DNA of 64,000 nucleotides from Bryobacteraceae bacterium. Its GTDB lineage: Bacteria > Acidobacteriota > Terriglobia > Bryobacterales > Bryobacteraceae. The notes under the pieces were generated by a model. It saw nothing but the letters and a program-made list of their open reading frames with translations, did no database searches and was not told the DNA's origin. Location: the NCBI GenBank assembly GCA_029975915.1, contig JARKOC010000177.1, positions 496,001-560,000 on the forward strand, in the 5' to 3' direction. The translations under genes were made by a program, and so were the position numbers. Positions 1-8,104 of this stretch are shown piece after piece; position 1 is the stretch's first letter, and each line of letters begins with the position of its first letter.

Positions 1-551
1 GTCCTCCACCCTCATTTTGGACCCATTCTGTCGACGGCGGCCCTATCTCTGTTGTCTGGATTCGGCGACCTTCCACGGCACATTCCCCAGGGCGCCCTTC
101 GTCCTGGCTGGCTCAGTGAAACCCATCGCCGGCGAGTTTCCGCGACTTTCGGCCCATGGGGAGAATGAGAGCGACCCGGAATCCTTCATTGACACAATCG
201 CGAGCGAGGCGTTATGAACGCTTTCCGGGCAGTTCGGCCGGCTGGATTCGGCGACCCTCGACGAGGCGTCTCCTCCGAAAGTGCCTCATGGGATACGAGG
301 CGCCCTCGCTCGCCCCCGGGCAGCCAGCGTTCTACCCCCTCCTGGTGCAACAATGGGGAACTGGCAGGGTTATGCCGGTATCCGAAAGTCAAGACAGCCC
401 ATCATTTGGCTGGGGGCATTCTTCCGGCTCGTATTCAAAGCCGGGGAAGATCCCAAGTCGCCCAGACGAAACTGGCTGTCTTTCTCGCCACCGCGCCTGC
501 CCTCCGCTCAAAGGCCTGCCTGTCAGAGGAGGCCTCGACTAATCCGCCGCC
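1..551. other. Gene-free left edge
   Basis: I find no supportable gene here. The open frames on both strands are short, overlap one another and have arginine/proline-rich translations typical of GC-rich noncoding DNA. A 15-base exact direct repeat (CTGGATTCGGCGACC) occurs at 56-70 and 242-256. The stretch may be the upstream region of the acyl-CoA synthetase gene or the decayed end of something to the left, but I see no clear promoter or family match. Confidence 0.5.
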
Positions 552-2165
552 ATGCCCGCTCCAGAATCCGAAATCATTCAACACATCAGTATCGCCGAGG
601 CCCTGTCACGGACTGAGCGCCTCTACGGAGACAGTCTTGCCCTCGTCAGCCGGCACCAGCGGATCCGCTGGAGTTGGCATGAACTGATGAACACCGCCCG
701 TTCCATCGCAACGGGGCTCTACTCGATTGGAATTGTTCCCGGCGACCGGGTGGGCATCTGGTCCACGAATTGCGCCGAGTGGGTCGCCCTGCAATACGCC
801 TGCGCGATCTCCGGCATCGTGCTGGTCAACGTCAACACGGCCTACCGCTCCCACGAACTCTCCTACGTCCTCCAACGCAGCCGCATCCGGGCGCTTTTCC
901 TGCATGAGCAGGACCACCATGCCGACTACCGCCGGATTCTCGAAGACGCTCTGAGCAGGATCAGATGCTCCCTTCAACACTCGATTTACATCGGCTCGCC
1001 TGAATGGGCCCGGATCGCTTCCAGCGATCCTATTCAACCCTTGCACCGCCCCGATCCCGCCGACGTAGCCAACATCCAATACACTTCCGGCACCACAGGA
1101 TCGCCGAAGGGCGTTTTGCTTACACATCTAAATTTGATCAACAACGGGCGTTTCATGGCAGGGCGCATGAAACTGACCGCCAATGACCGCATTTGTCTCC
1201 CCGTACCGCTATACCATTGCTTCGGCTGCGTGATCGGGACGATGAACGCCGCCGCAACGGGAGCGGCAATCGTCCTGCCCGCTGCCTCTTTCGATGCCGG
1301 CAAGACGCTCGAAGCCGTCGGAGCCGAGCGGGCTACGGCCATCTACGGCGTCCCTGCCATGTTCATCGCCGAGTTGCATCACCCTGACTTCGAAAAACAC
1401 GACTGCTCGAGTCTTCGTACGGGCGTGATGGCGGGATCTGTCTGCCCGATCGAGGTGATGCGGCAAGTGGTCGAGCGAATGAACTGCCGGGAGATCACAA
1501 TCATTTACGGCCAAACGGAAAGTTCGCCTGGCATTACCATGTCAAGTCCGGACGATGCCCTTGAGTTGCGTTGCTCGACTGTCGGCCGCGCACTGCCCGC
1601 AACAGAAGTCAAGATCATTGACCCAGGCACTGGGGAACAGGTCCCGGCCGGCGTCACAGGCGAGCTTTGTACCCGCGGCTATCTCGTCATGAAAGGTTAC
1701 GACAACGATCCCGAAGCCACCGCCGCCGCAATCGATCACGACGGATGGCTTCACACCGGAGACCTCGCCGTTGTGGATGAGAATGGCTACTACCGCATCA
1801 CGGGAAGGCTGAAGGACATGATCATCCGCGGCGGAGAGAATATCTATCCTCGCGAGGTCGAGGACTTCCTCTACCAACATCCGAAGATCGCCGAAGTCCA
1901 AGTCGTTGGACTCCCCCACGAAAGGCTTGGCGAAACCGTGCTGGCTTGGATCAGATTGAAACCTGGCTGCGCAGCCACTCAGGAGGAAATCCAGCGGTTC
2001 TGCGAAGGCCAGATCGCTTACTTCAAGGTGCCTGAGTCGATCCGGTTCGTCGACAGCTATCCCATCACCGTCACCGGGAAGATTCAAAAGTTCCGCATCC
2101 GTGAGCTCGAATTGGAGTACCGGGCCGGCCAGGCGCCACCGCCCGTTTTGGCCGCAACAGCATAA
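552..2165 (+). CDS. AMP-dependent acyl-CoA synthetase (FadD-like)
   Basis: Member of the adenylate-forming (ANL) superfamily. It is predicted to activate a carboxylic acid, probably a fatty acid, with ATP to an acyl-adenylate and then load it on coenzyme A in the cytoplasm. The 537-residue length is normal for the family. The phosphate-binding motif YTSGTTGSPKG begins at residue 177. YGQTE lies in the middle, and the ATP-binding HTGDLA and GRLKDMIIRGGENIYP-type segments follow. The C-terminal catalytic lysine is in TGKIQK (K510). The chosen ATG has no good ribosome-binding site close by (GAGGAGG is about 20 bases upstream), but the N-terminus aligns naturally with the family. It stands alone, with a hairpin after the stop. 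Chain-length preference cannot be read from sequence. Confidence 0.9.
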   Translation: MPAPESEIIQHISIAEALSRTERLYGDSLALVSRHQRIRWSWHELMNTARSIATGLYSIGIVPGDRVGIWSTNCAEWVALQYACAISGIVLVNVNTAYRSHELSYVLQRSRIRALFLHEQDHHADYRRILEDALSRIRCSLQHSIYIGSPEWARIASSDPIQPLHRPDPADVANIQYTSGTTGSPKGVLLTHLNLINNGRFMAGRMKLTANDRICLPVPLYHCFGCVIGTMNAAATGAAIVLPAASFDAGKTLEAVGAERATAIYGVPAMFIAELHHPDFEKHDCSSLRTGVMAGSVCPIEVMRQVVERMNCREITIIYGQTESSPGITMSSPDDALELRCSTVGRALPATEVKIIDPGTGEQVPAGVTGELCTRGYLVMKGYDNDPEATAAAIDHDGWLHTGDLAVVDENGYYRITGRLKDMIIRGGENIYPREVEDFLYQHPKIAEVQVVGLPHERLGETVLAWIRLKPGCAATQEEIQRFCEGQIAYFKVPESIRFVDSYPITVTGKIQKFRIRELELEYRAGQAPPPVLAATA

Positions 2166-2235
2166 GGACTGTCTCGTTGAACGCCAGTCCGTTCAGGGTT
2201 CGCCGCGGACTCAATCAGCCGGTCAATCGTGCGTG

Positions 2236-2261
2236 CCGGCGCCCGGAATCAAGGGCGCCGG
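2236..2261 (+). terminator. Hairpin after acyl-CoA synthetase gene
   Basis: A perfect 9-bp stem (CCGGCGCCC / GGGCGCCGG) with an 8-base loop lies about 70 bases past the stop at 2165. The following DNA is only mildly T-rich (TATCTTTAT), so an intrinsic terminator is plausible but not certain. Confidence 0.4.
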
Positions 2262-2284
2262 ATGCCGTATCTTTATGAGTGACT

Positions 2285-3052
2285 ATGCCATCGGCTCAAC
2301 TGCTCGCTGTGCTGCTTCTCCTGGCTGCCACCCTCCAGGCCCAGCGGCCTCTAGAATACACATGCCGACCGGCGCGGACGCCGCTTCGCATCGATGGCCG
2401 TCTGGACGACTCTGCATGGCGGAGCGCCCCCTGGACGCCGGACTTTGTCGATATCGAAGGTTCAGCCAAACCGCGCCCACGTTTCCGGACTCGCGCAAAG
2501 ATGCTCTGGGACGACGAATACTTCTATGTCGCGGCCGAAATGGAGGAACCGCACGTCTGGGCCACTCTCACAGCCCACGACTCCGTCATCTTCCGCGACA
2601 ACGACTTCGAAGTTTTCCTGAATCCGTCAGGCGACGGTCTCAACTACTTCGAGTTCGAAATCAACGCCCTCAATACAGGATGGGATCTCTTCCTCCCCAA
2701 GCCTTACAAGATGAAGGGACGCGCCGATAATTCCTGGGAGATTCCGGGCCTCAAGACGGCGGTCTACGTGGATGGCACTCTGAACGACCCAACCGGCATC
2801 GACCGCGGGTGGTCTGTCGAGATCGCCTTCCCTTGGACGGCCTTCGCGGCCCGTGCGCCGGTGCGCCGCCCGAACCCGGGCGACACGTGGCGCGTGAACT
2901 TCTCACGAGTCCAGTGGCGTGTCAGCATCCAGGACGGCAAGTACGTGAAACTACCCGGATTCAAAGAAGACAACTGGGTTTGGTCGCCACAGGGCCTGAT
3001 TGACATGCACGTCCCTCAGAAATGGGGATTCGTGCGATTCGTCGACCGGTGA
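2285..3052 (+). CDS. Secreted carbohydrate-binding family 9-like protein
   Basis: A 255-residue protein with a Sec-type signal peptide (Leu/Ala-rich core, likely cleavage after LQAQ near residue 19). It is followed by a single beta-sandwich domain of the CBM9-like type. Characteristic segments are IDGRLDDSAW near the start, FRDNDFEVFLNPSGD in the middle and GWSVEIAFPW further on. CBM9 modules bind sugar ends or polysaccharides, and free-standing copies are common in acidobacteria and planctomycetes. Their ligand and role are not known. The ATG at 2285 places the signal peptide at the terminus; a GTG two codons earlier is possible. It has no operon partner. Confidence 0.8.
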   Translation: MPSAQLLAVLLLLAATLQAQRPLEYTCRPARTPLRIDGRLDDSAWRSAPWTPDFVDIEGSAKPRPRFRTRAKMLWDDEYFYVAAEMEEPHVWATLTAHDSVIFRDNDFEVFLNPSGDGLNYFEFEINALNTGWDLFLPKPYKMKGRADNSWEIPGLKTAVYVDGTLNDPTGIDRGWSVEIAFPWTAFAARAPVRRPNPGDTWRVNFSRVQWRVSIQDGKYVKLPGFKEDNWVWSPQGLIDMHVPQKWGFVRFVDR

Positions 3053-3174
3053 CAGCGGCCGTCGGGCCGGGCTGGCTTGGAGCAGCCCACAACACCCCGC
3101 TCGCTGCGGTCGAACGCCGGAGAGTGGCTGACGCTACCGCATTTCAAGGTATCCGAAACCCGATCGGAACCAAC

Positions 3175-5067
3175 TCAGATCCGGTGGAAACTCCGTAGGA
3201 TTTCGCGCATGGTGTATCGCAGAGCCACTGGACGGCCGTGCGGGCAGGCCATCGGATATCGCGTGCGGGCGAGTTCGGCGATCAAGTGTTCCATCCTCGG
3301 CTGATCCAACGGCGTGTTGATCTTGATCGCGGCCCGGCAGGCGATCGATGCGGCGATGCCCCGGCGCAGGTCGTCAACCGACACGCGGCGAAATTCGGAC
3401 TCGGCCATTTCGATCACTTCGACCACAACTCTCTCCAGTTCACCCTGCGGTAGCCCCGCCGGCGCCGCCTTGATGGCGATCGTGCGATTGCCGAAGGGTT
3501 CGGTCTCAAAGCCTGCGGCTTCCAGTTCGCCGGCGATCCTGCTGTACTCGATCTGCTGAGCCGCCGTAAGTTGAATCACCGCCGGCAGCAAAAGCCGCTG
3601 GACTTCCACTGAGCCGCGCGACTGCGCCTGCAGCACCTGTTCAAAGAGAATCCGTTCGTGCGCGACATGCTGATCGATGATCCACAACCCATCAGGCCCT
3701 GCTGCAATGATGAAACTGGCATGCAGTTGCCCAATGACGCGCAATGCCCCCAGCGCCGCCATCGATTGCGGCGCCTCCAGATCGAGCGTCTCAGGAAACC
3801 CGTTGTGGGTATCGGGTACCTTCAAACGCAATGGCTCGAGACCAACTTCGGTTTCCGGCCTGGGCGCGGGCTGAAAGTCAAAGCGCCTGGCCGGGGCTGG
3901 CGGCGGCGCGTACGCGGCTTCGGATAGCTCAGGAAGGACGCTCCGGGGCTCGTCGAAGCGGTGAGTCTCAAGCGCCTGCGAAAACTCTGAGTATGGAAGA
4001 TACGCCGCCGGCTGGGCTGGCGACAGCGGCGGCGGCGCCGAAGCCACCGGACGGCTTCGCATAAGCGACTCGCGCATTGTGTCCCGCACGAAATCGTGCA
4101 CAAACGAGGAGTGCCGGAAACGGACTTCGGTTTTTGACGGGTGCACGTTCACGTCGACTTCGGCCGGGTCGCAGTCGAGAAAGAGCAGCGCGAAAGGGTA
4201 GCTGGCCGGCGGCATCAGGTTGTGATAGGCCGCCGAAATGGCGTGCATGAGCAGCCGGTCGCGGATGAGCCTGCGATTGACGAACAAAAATATGGAGTTG
4301 CGGTTGGACTTCTGGACTTGAGGGCGCGAAATGAACCCTGATACGTGGAATCGCCGGTGGCCGTCGTCGGCGGCCAGTTCGGCGAAGCCTGGATCAAGCT
4401 CGATCAGTTCTTCAAGCGCCTGCCCGCCGAAAACCTGATACACGCGCTCACGCAACGTCTCCACCGGCGTCACCCGCAGCAACTCCTTCGCCCCGCTCTG
4501 CAACGTAAACGACTTGCCCGGGTGGGCCAGCGAGTAATGCGTCACCAGTGAAGCGATGTGCGCGAGTTCTGTCTGTTCGGTACGGAGGAACTTTTTTCTC
4601 GCCGGGACATTGAAGAACAGGTCCCGGACGGTGATCGCCGTCCCCGAAGCGACAGCGTAATCGCCGCAATTGATCATCTTGCCGCCGGCGATCTCGACCC
4701 GCGTGCCGGCTTTCTCGCCCTCGGAGATGGTCTCCATGGTGAGCCGCGATACTGAGGCGATTGACGGCAATGCCTCGCCGCGGAATCCCAGAGTTGCGAT
4801 GGCGTCGAGTTCCTTTACGTCACTGAGCTTTGACGTGGCATGCCGCTCGAAGGCCAGCATGGCATCGTCTCGCATCAGACCGCATCCGTTGTCCGCGACT
4901 CGAATCAGCCTTCGCCCGCCCCCCTCGACGTCAATCCGGATGTCGGTCGCTCCCGCGTCTAGCGAGTTCTCGAGCAGTTCCTTCACGACTGACGCCGGGC
5001 GTTCGACCACTTCGCCAGCGGCGATCTTGTTGGCGACAACGTCGGAGAGTACCCTGATACGTCCCAT
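3175..5067 (-). CDS. mutL: DNA mismatch repair protein MutL
   Basis: MutL couples mismatch recognition by MutS to strand incision and removal. The N-terminal GHKL ATPase is clear: LLENSLDAGAT, the VADNGCGL loop, RHATSKL and GFRGEALPSI. A variable linker rich in Pro and Ala lies around residues 345-400. The C-terminal dimerisation domain carries DQHVAHERILFE starting at D465, the endonuclease metal motif, so this is the nicking type found in bacteria without MutH. CPHGRP near the C-terminus is another endonuclease-type motif. The length of 630 residues is typical. It lies directly downstream of the efflux operon on the same strand but behind a terminator. No ribosome-binding site is visible before the ATG. 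Confidence 0.97.
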   Translation of the reverse strand: MGRIRVLSDVVANKIAAGEVVERPASVVKELLENSLDAGATDIRIDVEGGGRRLIRVADNGCGLMRDDAMLAFERHATSKLSDVKELDAIATLGFRGEALPSIASVSRLTMETISEGEKAGTRVEIAGGKMINCGDYAVASGTAITVRDLFFNVPARKKFLRTEQTELAHIASLVTHYSLAHPGKSFTLQSGAKELLRVTPVETLRERVYQVFGGQALEELIELDPGFAELAADDGHRRFHVSGFISRPQVQKSNRNSIFLFVNRRLIRDRLLMHAISAAYHNLMPPASYPFALLFLDCDPAEVDVNVHPSKTEVRFRHSSFVHDFVRDTMRESLMRSRPVASAPPPLSPAQPAAYLPYSEFSQALETHRFDEPRSVLPELSEAAYAPPPAPARRFDFQPAPRPETEVGLEPLRLKVPDTHNGFPETLDLEAPQSMAALGALRVIGQLHASFIIAAGPDGLWIIDQHVAHERILFEQVLQAQSRGSVEVQRLLLPAVIQLTAAQQIEYSRIAGELEAAGFETEPFGNRTIAIKAAPAGLPQGELERVVVEVIEMAESEFRRVSVDDLRRGIAASIACRAAIKINTPLDQPRMEHLIAELARTRYPMACPHGRPVALRYTMREILRSFHRI

Positions 5068-5071
5068 GAAT

Positions 5072-5101
5072 GTGAAAAGGGCGCCCGCCCAGGGCGCCCT
5101 T
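5072..5101 (-). terminator. Intrinsic terminator after the efflux operon
   Basis: On the minus strand a 10-bp perfect stem (AAGGGCGCCC / GGGCGCCCTT) with a 5-base loop is followed by TTTTC. It sits between the TolC-like gene stop (5128) and the mutL start (5067), so it should end the efflux transcript. Confidence 0.75.
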
Positions 5102-5127
5102 CCAGGGTAACGTTTTCGGATGGCCGC

Positions 5128-6780
5128 TTAGGGTTGGATCACAATGTTCTTGGATTCCAGCAATGTGCCCAGCCGCTGCTGTAGCGTGAGCAGGTTGCGG
5201 CGATAGGTCACCTGGGCATTGACCAACTGCGATTCGGCTACCGTCAAATCGTTCTGCGCCGACAACAGGAAGAAGATGTTGATCACGCCCAGGTCATAGC
5301 GTTTCTGATCTGCCTCGGCCCTCTTGCGGGCGAAGTCGACGGCGATCTCGGCCAGTTGGACGTTTGCGCGGCTGGATTCCACCTGCGACACGCCCGTCAG
5401 GACTTCTTGCCGGATCTGTTGCTCCGTGTTTCGCAGCCTCATCGCGTTCAGCTTCTTGTTCACCACCGCGTCGGCCAGGTTGGCAGACGCAGCCCTGTCA
5501 CGAATCGGCAAGTTCAGGTTCAGGCTGAAAGCGTAGGTATTGTAATTGAAGAATTGTCCCAATGCGTCGGACAGCCCGCCTGGGATGATGATGACCGGAT
5601 CGGAACCAGCCACGCGTGTGTTGCCGCCACGCCCTTGCGTGCTGTAACTGGCCTGCAGGTTGAGTTGCGGCTTCAGCGCGTTCATGCTGCTGTCGATCTG
5701 AAGGTCGTTCACTTCGATATTGGTGCGGACCGACTTCAGATCAGGCCGCTTCTCATACGCCAGCGAAACCATCTGCTCCCTGTCGATCGGAGTCTTGTCG
5801 ATGCCGGCGCTGATGTTCTCGGTCAATTCGATCGGCAGATTGCGGATGTCTGGATCGAGGTCGGCGCCGATCTGGCGGCGCAGCACATCCTCGGCCTGCT
5901 GCAACTGGTACTCGATCTGGACGACATTCAGCTTCGCCGACGCCGCATTCTGTTCAGGCTGGAAAATCTCGAGCGGGCTGGTGGCGCCTAGTTCCACTTC
6001 CCGGCGGGAGCGCTCAAGTGATGCCTCGGCGAGCTTCAGCGCCTCGCGCTGCACTCTAAGCCTCTCTCTCGCGCTCACTGTGTCCCAGTAAGCGTTCTCC
6101 GACGTCACCAGCAGCCGCTGGATCTGATCATAGAAGCTGAATTCCTGGCTCACCCGCTGCGCCTTCGCGATCGTGATCGGCAGCTTCGTGATGTACCGCC
6201 CGCGATTTCGCAACAGCGGCTGGGTGAAGCCCATCTGCCAAGTTGGCGAGTAGCTTGGATTGTAAAACTGGAAAGTGTTGTTCGTCGAGTTGCGGTTGAT
6301 GTTCAACTGCGAAAACAGAGTCGTGCTAAACGGCGTCAACTGCTGGATGCGCGTCGAGAACGGCTGATCCAGGCTTGACACGATGTTCGCGCCCTGCAAC
6401 TGGTTGGTTGCCGGGGTGGATGAACGCGTCGCCCCATAGCTCGCCGTCAGAGTGGGATCGAAGATCGCTGCGGCCCTTTGAATGGCATTCATTGGGGTCT
6501 CAAGCGTCAACCTCTGGATGCCGATGTCGGTGTTGTTGTTGACCACCAGGTCAAGGTAATCGCGCAGCGACAGCCGGAGCTTTCCGTCAACAACGAAGTC
6601 CTTCAGCTTGATCGGCGGCCGCAGCGTGACCGACTTGTCCATCTGGCCAAAGTTCTTCTTCCAATAATTCGACGAACCAAGCCAGGGCGCCGAGTATCCG
6701 TCCAGCGCGCTGTTCATCTTGCTGGTGACCTGTGCCCCCAGCGTCATGCTGAAAATGATAAGAACTGCAAGAACTCGCAT
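5128..6780 (-). CDS. TolC-family outer membrane efflux protein
   Basis: Predicted outer-membrane channel of a tripartite efflux or type I-like export system. A short signal peptide (MRVLAVLIIFSMTLGAQ) is followed by two related OEP repeats built from long coiled helices. Examples are the stretches rich in Arg, Glu and Gln around residues 225-300 and 440-540, separated by strand-forming segments with NLQASYSTQG and YAFSLNLNLPI. The 550-residue length is slightly longer than E. coli TolC. It is the last gene of a five-gene operon running from 13195, 58 bases after the permease, and is followed by a terminator. The cargo is unknown. Confidence 0.9.
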   Translation of the reverse strand: MRVLAVLIIFSMTLGAQVTSKMNSALDGYSAPWLGSSNYWKKNFGQMDKSVTLRPPIKLKDFVVDGKLRLSLRDYLDLVVNNNTDIGIQRLTLETPMNAIQRAAAIFDPTLTASYGATRSSTPATNQLQGANIVSSLDQPFSTRIQQLTPFSTTLFSQLNINRNSTNNTFQFYNPSYSPTWQMGFTQPLLRNRGRYITKLPITIAKAQRVSQEFSFYDQIQRLLVTSENAYWDTVSARERLRVQREALKLAEASLERSRREVELGATSPLEIFQPEQNAASAKLNVVQIEYQLQQAEDVLRRQIGADLDPDIRNLPIELTENISAGIDKTPIDREQMVSLAYEKRPDLKSVRTNIEVNDLQIDSSMNALKPQLNLQASYSTQGRGGNTRVAGSDPVIIIPGGLSDALGQFFNYNTYAFSLNLNLPIRDRAASANLADAVVNKKLNAMRLRNTEQQIRQEVLTGVSQVESSRANVQLAEIAVDFARKRAEADQKRYDLGVINIFFLLSAQNDLTVAESQLVNAQVTYRRNLLTLQQRLGTLLESKNIVIQP

Positions 6781-6838
6781 TTGTACTCTCTGGCTCTAAC
6801 CGAATTGAACTCGAGTTGACCGTCCTGAAAGGGCGGGT

Positions 6839-8098
6839 TTACTCATAGCGAATCGCCTCGATTGGATCGAGTTTTGCCGCCTGTACGGCCGGATAGATCC
6901 CGAACAGAAGCCCGATCCCTACCGAAACGCCGAAGGCGACAGCGATTGATGCAAATGTGACCACGGTGGACCACCCTGCGGCGGCCGCGATAATGCGTGA
7001 CAGCGTGAAGCCGAAAGCAATCCCGGCCAGCCCGCCAATAATTGAGATCATGACCGCCTCGGTGAGGAACTGCCGCACAATGTCGGATTGCCTCGCGCCA
7101 ATGGCGCGGCGAATGCCGATTTCGCGCGTTCTCTCAAGAACGGTCGCAAGCATGATGTTCATGATGCCAATGCCGCCCACCAGCAGCGAGATGCCGGCGA
7201 TACAGATCATGACGATTTTGAAGATGTCCGACGTGCGCTTCTTCTGTTCCAGCAATCCCGCCGGCACGGTCACTGTGTAATCGCCCGCGTCCTTGTGCGT
7301 CGCGGCCAGGATGGCGTTGATCACGTTTGAGGTCTCAATCGAATTCGTACCCGGCGAAACCCGGATGTAAATGCCATCGATCTCATCCTTGAGATAGGAG
7401 TTGTTATCCTCAAACCGCCTCATCACTGTGTTGTGCGGAGCCACAATGAGATTGTTCCGCGAGATGATTTCCACGCCTTCCACATCGGTGTCGGCGCCCG
7501 CCTGTTGAGCCATCACCCCAATCACCTGAAGCCAGACGTCGTTCACCTTGACATATTTGCCCACTGCCGGCTCATAGCCAAGCAGGTTTACCTTGGCCGA
7601 TTCGCCCAGCACGCAGACCGGCGCCGAACGGTCGTCCTCTTCACTCGTGAAGAACCGGCCCTCGACGATCCGCAGGCTCTGGATCTCCTTGTAATTCGGC
7701 AGCACGCCGATCAGAACTGGCGGCTCGGCCGCCGTCTTCGGCAGCACCTTCATCGGCTTGAACCGCTTGCGCGGCGTCATCTGGTCAATCCCGGCGACGT
7801 TCTCCTTGATGGCCCTGTAGTCGCGCATCGTCATGCCTGGCGAGATCGCCCGCCGGGCCTGCAATTCATTGCGGTCCACAGCTTCCTTGGCCTCGATGAT
7901 GATGTTGTTCACGCCGAGCAGGTCGATATAGGAGAGCATCTCCTTTTCGACTCCCGCCGTGATCGCCAGCATCGCCACCACCGCGCCCACGCCGAAGATC
8001 ATGCCCAGCATTGTGAGCATCGTCCGGAGCTTGTGGACCAGGAGGCTGGAAAGCCCCATGTAAATTTCGGGAATGTAGGCTTGCAGAATCTTACTCAT
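6839..8098 (-). CDS. MacB-like ABC transporter permease
   Basis: Inner-membrane permease of the MacB/FtsX type with no nucleotide-binding domain fused. One membrane segment is near residues 20-50 (TMLGMIFGVGAVVAMLAI). It is followed by a periplasmic MacB core domain of about 220 residues, then three membrane helices at the C-terminus (GISLLVGGIGIMNIML, the cytoplasmic ERTREIGIRRAIGA loop, and two more). MacB-type machines use ATP to drive a piston that pushes substrate out through TolC. The needed ATPase is absent from this operon; the nearest one is encoded at 29198-29941. The gene starts 6 bases after the preceding adaptor gene. Confidence 0.92.
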   Translation of the reverse strand: MSKILQAYIPEIYMGLSSLLVHKLRTMLTMLGMIFGVGAVVAMLAITAGVEKEMLSYIDLLGVNNIIIEAKEAVDRNELQARRAISPGMTMRDYRAIKENVAGIDQMTPRKRFKPMKVLPKTAAEPPVLIGVLPNYKEIQSLRIVEGRFFTSEEDDRSAPVCVLGESAKVNLLGYEPAVGKYVKVNDVWLQVIGVMAQQAGADTDVEGVEIISRNNLIVAPHNTVMRRFEDNNSYLKDEIDGIYIRVSPGTNSIETSNVINAILAATHKDAGDYTVTVPAGLLEQKKRTSDIFKIVMICIAGISLLVGGIGIMNIMLATVLERTREIGIRRAIGARQSDIVRQFLTEAVMISIIGGLAGIAFGFTLSRIIAAAAGWSTVVTFASIAVAFGVSVGIGLLFGIYPAVQAAKLDPIEAIRYE

Positions 8099-8104
8099 GA
8101 CTGC

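Noticed and set aside
156..687. Several overlapping plus-strand frames before the acyl-CoA synthetase
   Set aside because: They overlap each other and the true gene, and have no recognisable sequence or good start.
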